Of a stretch of DNA of 64,000 bases, positions 57,725 through 64,000 are shown piece by piece. This DNA comes from Gigaspora margarita (lineage: Eukaryota > Glomeromycota > Glomeromycetes > Diversisporales > Gigasporaceae). Position 1 is the stretch's first letter. Each line of letters starts with the position of its first letter. Where the stretch lies: NCBI GenBank assembly GCA_009809945.1, contig WTPW01002577.1, positions 1-64,000 on the forward strand, given 5' to 3'. Both the position numbers and the translations under genes were made by a program. The notes under the pieces are model-generated. The model did not search any database. It saw only the letters and a list, made by a program, of their open reading frames with translations, and was not told the origin of the DNA.

Positions 57725-59091
57725 CTGTATCCTATCATGAATAAGCACCCTCTTTTTTGAAATTTCAAACTCAACGTTCTTGATAACTATCTTATCAAAC
57801 TTAATAAAATTTTTTTATTTTTTTTTATTTTTTATTTTTTTTATTCCTTTGACAGTCTTACTGGTACTATATTAATAAGTTTATATACATAAGATTTTAC
57901 GTATTTAAAAACCCTCCAATTGCAAGTCCAATATTATCTGGCTGCGGAAATCATGCCCAGATGTGACCTGTTGTACTAATTTTTAACGGAAAATTAGAGA
58001 CCTTTGTCAGCCCTGTCAAAGACTAACTTTTAGATTCTTTCTATCTAAGCCACCAGATAGGATAATCTTATCCTAAATAAAAAGAAAAGAGAAAAAAAAA
58101 CAAGTAAAAGAAAATAAAAGGGAAGGCAAAAAAGGGGAAAAAACTATCTTAACCTAAACGAATAACCAAAATATAAAAGAAAAAAGCAGAGACAAAGATA
58201 GAAAAACAAAAGAAACAATGACAGAACTGAAAAGTGTACTATTAAACCTGTACTAGATAATAAAAATTATATACTACACTAAACAGACTAGTCTCTACTC
58301 TATATCTATTTATGTACTATATATAAGGTCAGTAAAAATCATAAAAAAACTAGAACAACTGTAGAGAATTCAGCACCTTATAGAACCTTCTAGAAAGAAA
58401 TTTCACATCGGGGGTTTCCTCCAAAAAACTCACGTGTTCTTCATTGTTTATTCTGTTGGACCTAAAACTTGCTCGTGATTTGACTCCAATCAGATAGGTG
58501 CCTTCCCAATTTGGATGACGTAAACAATGCTGATCTTTTGAAGGGGGTAAGCTGAATTTTCCACTTTTTGGTGAAATTTCAAAAAGCCCAAAGAGAAATA
58601 TCGATAAAACCAAACTTTTAAGGAGAATAAGTTTTATGCCTTGAGGAATAAAATATCTGACCAAAAGTCTACTTCTGCCTAAGCTTCTGTATTTTCTGAC
58701 AAAAAACTCCAGGGTTATTGCCCTACTACATCTTTTATAGTAACGAAGTCTTCTACCCAGAGAGCCAAACCCAAAAGAAGAAATCTTTTTCAGCTTTATT
58801 TCAGTTATCTCATATCTGATCTGAAACGCTTGGTCCAAGTTGCTTCTAAATAGAGCCTTTGTTGTGTACAAATATATTAACTTCAAAGTTTTCATAGGTC
58901 AGGTTTTTGTGGAAAGTTTGGTATGAGGGATCGTCAGAAAGAGTTCTGTTGAAAAAAATTTTTTTTATTTAAATTTTATAGATCTATAAAATTTAAATAA
59001 AAAAATTTTTATTAAGTTTGATTAGATAGTTGTCAAGAACATTGAGTTTGAAATTTCAAAAAAGGGAGTGCTTATTTATGATAGGATACAG
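57725..59091. mobile_element. TA-flanked TIR element, 1.37 kb, ~90-bp TIRs
   Basis: CTGTATCCTATCATGAATAA and reversed CTGTATCCTATCATAAATAA, continuing GCAC.C.CTTTTTTGAAATTT and CAAACTTAATAAAA; TA on both sides (57723-57724, 59092-59093). It carries copy 2 of dispersed repeat R1. No transposase. Confidence 0.85.
58340..58900 (-). repeat. dispersed repeat family R1, copy 2
   Basis: Reverse-complement homologue of 2380-2860. It gives an open frame of 181 codons on the minus strand (58350-58895, MKTLKLIYLYTTKALFRSNL…) with no family resemblance. The frame is not conserved in copy 1, where 112 codons are open with a different C-terminal half. I regard it as repeat sequence; a decayed mobile-element ORF is possible. 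Confidence 0.65.
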
Positions 59092-59949
59092 TATTTTTAA
59101 TAGTAGTTTATTGTATACCAATCTTTGCAATATTGATCTATAATTGAAAAATTTTATATATGTACAATATTTGTATACTAATTAATTATCTACTTAATAC
59201 TCTTTTACTTTTAAAAAATTATAAATTTATAATATTTTGGGCATGCAATATATTTTTAATATTTAGTTATAATATCTAAAAATGAATTTGTTGTAAATTT
59301 AGAAGTTAGAAATAGTGTTCTGAATTTGGGTTCGGTTCAGTTTGGGTTCAGTTCAGGTTCAGTCGAACCTGAACCCAAACTTTAAATTTTGCAGATCTTT
59401 GAACTCGAACCTGAACTGAACCTAAAAATTATGAACCCGAACTGAACTCGAACTTGAAATATTTGTTCAGTCTGAGTTCGGTTCGAAGTTCATGAACATG
59501 TTTGGGTTCGTGTTAGTGTTCTGATCCATCACGAAAATGTGTTACAATTCAAAAATCGATTAATCTAATTAATCGATTAGCTTTTCAAATATGCAATTAA
59601 TCAATTAATCCGATTAATCAATGGCTTTTCAAATATGCGATTAATCGATTAATCTGATTAATTGATTAATCGATCAATCGATTAATACCAGGAACTGAGT
59701 TTCACAGAAGTGAAATAAAGTGTATGGTTTACAGCTATCTTCGATAATGTGCATCCGCAAAATCTCGTATTTGGTTAGTCAGCGTGATCATAAATCTTTC
59801 CTTTTCTGTTTTAACAGGCATTTTTGGATTGCCTTTTGACCTGCGCATTTTCACAGGTTTATTTCCATAGTGAAATGCTAAAGGTGTATATTACATAGTT
59901 GTATACAAATAAAGCTAACGTAGATATATTTATAATTATTATTGCTCGA

Positions 59950-60236
59950 TAAGTATACATTATTGGGCAAAAATTTTTAAATAACAGTAAATTTGTTCAA
60001 CCAGGCAAATGATCACGTGCTGCAAAGCGGCACATGTCAGCCAATCATTTGTCTGGTTGAGCAAATTACTGTTATCAAAAATTTGCCCAATAATGGTGTT
60101 ATTTGACAATTTATAATCATTGATTGGTAGTGAGTTGCCCGCTGAGTTTTAAATTTGAATAAACATGATTACATAATAACACATAAAAAAATAACAGTAA
60201 GAAATTTTTTCATAATCATGAGTTTGTCGGATAAGC
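59950..60236. mobile_element. composite foldback family F1, copy 2
   Basis: ATTATTGGGCAAAAATTT… pairs with …AAATTTGCCCAATAAT (hairpin to 60092, tip AAGCGGCAC), followed by a second inverted pair (TTGACAATTTATAATCATTG / CATAATCATGAGTTTGTCGG). Same two-part plan as 8285-8592. Confidence 0.7.
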
Positions 60237-60544
60237 TACTTTATTTCTATATATGAAGACCATATGGAAATAGGTTCGCTATCCAAACAAGCTATAGCAT
60301 TTCATACTCGAAACTCAATACCTATGACAAAGCCTCTTGTCTATGAAAAAGTACCTGAACCTTTACTCATCATTCTTCCAACCTTTCAGAGGCATAAACT
60401 GCCAACTTTTTGGTTCCCAAATTTCCTAAACCCCAAGGTCCCACCACACCCTGCCTACTATATGAAACCGTAATATAGGCAAGATAGCTAACATACGTAT
60501 ATAGCTAAAAAAAGAATCGGAGTGTTATCTTGCAGTATCTATGC

Positions 60545-61100
60545 ATCCATGGAGCCTTACTGTTCACTAATAAGGTCCTTGCACTACCACTGTAGCCGCG
60601 AAGCCTAACTATTCACTAATAAGGTCCTTACACCATTGCAGCCCCAGAGCCTAAATATTCACTAATAAAGTCTTTGCACTGCCACTATAGCCGCAGATTC
60701 TAATTTACACTAATAAGATCCTTGCACTGCCACTGCAGTGCGGAGCCTAAATATTCACTAATAAGGTTCTTGTACTGCCACTGCAGCTGCAGATCCTAAC
60801 TTACTACTAATAATGTTCTTGCACTGCTACTGCAGCCGCGGAGCCTAAATATTTACTAATAAGGTTCTCGCACTGCTACTGCAGCCGTGGAGCCTAAATA
60901 TTCACTAACAAGGTCCTTGCACTGCTGCGGATCCTAACTGTTCACTAATAAGGTCATTGCACTGCCACTGCATCCACAAATTCTAACTATTCACTAATAA
61001 GGTTCTTGCACAGCCACTGCAGCTGCAGAGCCTAACTGGTCACTAATAAGGGTCACTGCACTGCCCCTGCAGCTGTGGAGCCAAAAATTGCTACTGATAG
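60545..61100 (+). repeat. ~49-bp minisatellite, about 11 units
   Basis: Consensus of a unit: GAGCCTAAATATTCACTAAT, AAGGTCCTTGCACTGCCACT, GCAGCCGCG. Units vary from 40 to 50 bp with point differences. It is GC-rich compared with its surroundings (CTGCAG and CCGCGG sites recur) and lies inside the hAT-like element. Non-coding. Confidence 0.88.
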
Positions 61101-61764
61101 TCCTTTCACTGCCATTAGCTGTGAATCCAAAAAACAGACTACAAATATCTACTATAGCTGTAACTGATACTACTAATACTTGCTCCACTTAAAATAGGGT
61201 GGGTGGGTGGGAGATAGAGCCAGCTTTTACCAAGAAGTACCATGGCACTTATTCATGAACTTTTTCTGTTTTTTTGGAGATACTTTATGCATTGGACAAT
61301 AGTATATATGCTTGTAAATTTAATTAAATCTTAAATATGTCCTATTTTCCATTCCTGGTTTTAGTGCAAATACATTGTGCAGCTACCTTATTGATTAACC
61401 CAATTAATCGATTAATCGATCAATCAATTAATCGATTAACCTGATTAATCGATTAACCTGATTGATCAATTAATCGATTGTACCAACTAATCGATTAATC
61501 GATTAATTAGTACAATCGATTTTTAATCGATTATTAAAAAAAAGTTTCATTCCTTCCTCCTCTCTTACCGAACCCGAACATGTTCATGAACTTTTGAACC
61601 GAACCCAAACTGAACCCAAACTTGGTTTAAAAGTTCAATACTAAACCCAGACCAAACTGGATTTTTAAAATTAAGTCTGGTTCAGGTTCGGTTCGAATTC
61701 GGACTGAACTCGAACTCAACCCAATGTTCAGTTCGGGTTCAGTTTTAGGAACACTAGTTAGAAA

Positions 61765-63520
61765 CTTATTAGCTTGTTTATTTTGAAATATTTATATAAA
61801 ACAAAGAAGCTTAATTAGTACTTCAGTATCAATATCAGATATATTAAAATATTGCTAATATTTCATAATTACTAAAATGATCCAATTATTTAAACTATTA
61901 TTAAAAAGTGAATATTAAACCAAAAACTTTAAAATCAATTTTTGGTAGAACAAAATTAATAGATTTATAACTTACTTGTAAATTAGTTAAAAATTTATTT
62001 GGCAGCATTATTTGAACCTTTTAAAGATTTGCTTGAAAAAAAAGAATCATCTGGTTCTTTATCTTGAATTGTTATAATTTTATTATTATCTGATAGCTAA
62101 TATACAACAAAATAGAATTTTAACTTTCTAAAAACAAATTAATATTCATTTCTTCTCTATTATTAACATATAGTATCTGTTTAAAATTTTTTTTAGCTGA
62201 CTTTTTAGAGAATAGTAATTGTTTATAAAATAATCTTTTAGAAATAAACTTATTGTATTGGTGCCTAATTCAGTGCTATCTAGATTTACTAGTTGTGCTT
62301 TTATTTTTATTTTCTGAACTATTGCTTTTAGATTTATTGTTTTTAGAAAGTAGTATCTGTATAATCATTTCTAAAATCTTTACTTTCTAAATTATCATAT
62401 TTTGAGAATTTTGGAAGCAGCTCTTCTTCATGTTTATATTTTGACAAAAATGATTGTATAGCAATTTTTGTAGATATACTAATATTGAATAGAGCTATAT
62501 GTTCTTGCTGTGTTTTTGGGTTACTATTTTCTTTTATATTTTGGGTAATTACATTATACTTTTTTTGATTTATATTGGATAATAATATTATTATTTACTA
62601 TTAGGGAGCTAACATTTATTATGTAATATTTTAGGGAGTAGGAGTTGGCCCTGTATTATAACAATATCTTATATTACACAAAGATATATAGTAAATTATA
62701 AATTGGTCAATTATATTGGATCTTATGTGTGGGGTAGCCCTCTTAGTAAATGGATATTACATAATAAATATCAGTGTCCTTATGTCATATTAGTATTTTA
62801 TTATTATATTAATTGTATTTTACTAGATTTTTTGATATAAAATAAATAACAAAATACTATCTTAAATACTTTTTTGAAATAAATTTGTAGTAAATATTTA
62901 AATATATAGGCTTCAAGTATGCTCTTATAAATGAATTTTTTTCAATCTGATAAAAAAATACTGGATGCTACAAAAGCAGAAGCTTCAAGTTTTCTCTTTT
63001 GAATAAATTTTGTTTAATTTGACAGGAAAATACCAAAAAAATATTTTAAAATATATTTAATACAAAAAAGAAGAAAGAAAAAAAAAGAAAAATAAATAAA
63101 AATAATCTAATCTTTTTTTTTAATAAGATCAGTTCATTGCTTGGAGCAAAGAAAGAAGATTTGATACTTTTTAATAGATCTTCTAGTTGTTCTAATATTG
63201 CTGCTGAAAGACACCAAATTGTTACAAGTAACTATAGTCTTCTTAATATAGTATCTGCAACAAAGTATATAATAACAGAAATCTCAATAAAGACAAAAGA
63301 AAATATAAAGTATGAAAGTAGAATATTACTTCACTAGGCCAGTTTATTATATATATATTTGATCAAAACTATATTTTTATTTATTAAAAAATAATTTTTA
63401 AGATACAAAACTATTTCTAGATTTTTGTTTTTAAAAAATTTTATACTAAATATTTTAAGAAAAAAAAAGGAAGAACTAAATCTACTATACAGAAGAGCAA
63501 AAAGCTATCTTTTTTAATAA
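61765..63520. other. AT-rich interval with a possible coding scrap
   Basis: On the minus strand about 62530-62365 reads NPKTQQEHIALFNISISTKI… to …RNDYTDTTF without interruption, followed by stops; no family recognised. The 66-codon plus frame at 63137-63337 has no known relative and no supporting context. Nothing else seen. Confidence 0.35.
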
Positions 63521-63529
63521 AAAGAGATA

Positions 63530-63592
63530 AATAGTAAATAGTAAATAGTTAATAGTAAATAGTAAGTAGTAAATAGTAATTAGTAACTGTTT
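63530..63592 (+). repeat. (AGTAAAT)n microsatellite
   Basis: About nine imperfect AGTAAAT / AGTAATT heptamers in a row. Confidence 0.85.
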
Positions 63593-63829
63593 TATCTAAT
63601 CTTTTTATACTATAATAATAAAATAATGTTAAGAAAAATAATAATAAAATCTTTCTATAACAATATAATTAACAAAATTGGTATAAAATATGAATTAAAC
63701 AACTTTTATTAAAACAAAAATTAAATTTTTTTAATATTAATAGGTATCTGTTAGCCCTCTGTACTAAATTTAGTACAATTTAAAAAATTATTTTACAATA
63801 ACAAAAAATAATTTTTATTTAAAACTTTG

Positions 63830-63955
63830 CTAAAATATATTTTAATATTGTTATTATGCAAAATTTTAGTCAAAGTTATTTATAAAAATATATTTTAATA
63901 CTAGTATTGTTATTATGCAAAATTTTAGTCGAAGTTATTAATAAAAATTTTGTAT
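63830..63955 (+). repeat. ~63-bp tandem duplication
   Basis: AATATATTTTAATA…TTGTTATTATGCAAAATTTT AGTC.AAGTTATT occurs twice in succession with one CTAGTA insertion in the second unit. Non-coding. Confidence 0.75.
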
Positions 63956-64000
63956 AAATTAACTTAAACAAAATTTATATTTTACAAAATTTGATGTAGT

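Larger units (their letters stand above)
59313..61756. mobile_element. non-autonomous hAT-like element, 2.44 kb
   Basis: TAGTGTTCTGAATTTGGGTT and reversed TAGTGTTCCTAAAACTGAAC, exact 8-bp duplication GTTAGAAA (59305-59312, 61757-61764). Both ends have 170-200 bp dense in GGTTCAG / GAACCTGAAC words. Further in, at 59555-59690 and 61385-61535, lie arrays of ATCGATTAAT words, perhaps the ends of another nested element. The middle holds a family F1 foldback and a minisatellite. No transposase. Confidence 0.88.

Noticed and set aside
58350-58895. 181-codon open frame on the minus strand
   Set aside because: It is part of repeat family R1; the frame is not conserved in the other copy.

Overview
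The window looks like nuclear DNA of an arbuscular mycorrhizal fungus, most likely Rhizophagus or a close Glomeromycotina relative. This is inferred from three things: very high AT content with long A/T runs; genes with short (69-108 bp) GT-AG introns; and a characteristic gene mix. That mix is tyrosine-kinase-like (TKL) kinases carrying an N-terminal C..C..WC..C + 'WTSG' + 'EWIP' module, Kelch proteins with a signal peptide and C-terminal membrane segment, F-box/28-residue LRR proteins, and a great load of hAT, Mutator, mariner-like and SINE insertions. The species assignment rests on recalled family resemblance, not a search.

Intact-looking host genes are few. They are a six-exon Kelch membrane protein (minus, 9500-11099); a divergently placed multi-membrane-span protein fused to a degenerate kinase (plus, 11640-13634, one in-frame stop); a two-exon secreted BBE-type FAD oxidase with both FAD-linking residues (plus, 42060-43625); and an F-box/LRR protein (plus, 51835-53394). 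Everything else that codes is a relic: several kinase pseudogenes (7.5, 22.3, 26-31 kb), a broken mirror copy of the oxidase (19.4-20.9 kb), a MULE transposase (31.8-34.5 kb), a hAT transposase with three nonsense codons (46.4-48.6 kb) and a pogo-type DDE transposase (49.8-50.6 kb).

Layout. 1-9.4 kb: repeats, a TTAA-flanked element, nested mariner-like MITEs, a 640-bp hairpin element, a 16-bp tandem array and a kinase relic. 9.5-13.6 kb: the divergent Kelch / membrane-pseudokinase pair. 14.2-14.8 kb: a MITE nest. 15.5-22.15 kb: left arm of an inverted duplication (oxidase pseudogene). 22.3-25.0 kb: copy A of a direct segmental duplication. 26-30 kb: tandem kinase-module array. 30-37 kb: copy B of the direct duplication, split by a MULE. 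37-41.3 kb: gene-poor. 41.3-51.35 kb: right arm of the inverted duplication (intact oxidase), split by a 6-kb hAT element. 51.8-53.4 kb: F-box/LRR gene. 54-64 kb: gene-free, mariner-like, hAT and SINE elements plus a 49-bp minisatellite.

The main biological story is structural. Two segmental duplications give paralogous 'empty sites', so many insertions can be bounded to the base and ordered in time. At 16.6-19.1 kb, elements sit inside elements four levels deep. Each of the five larger hAT-like elements carries its own short subterminal motif array at both ends, which looks like family-specific transposase-binding arrays.
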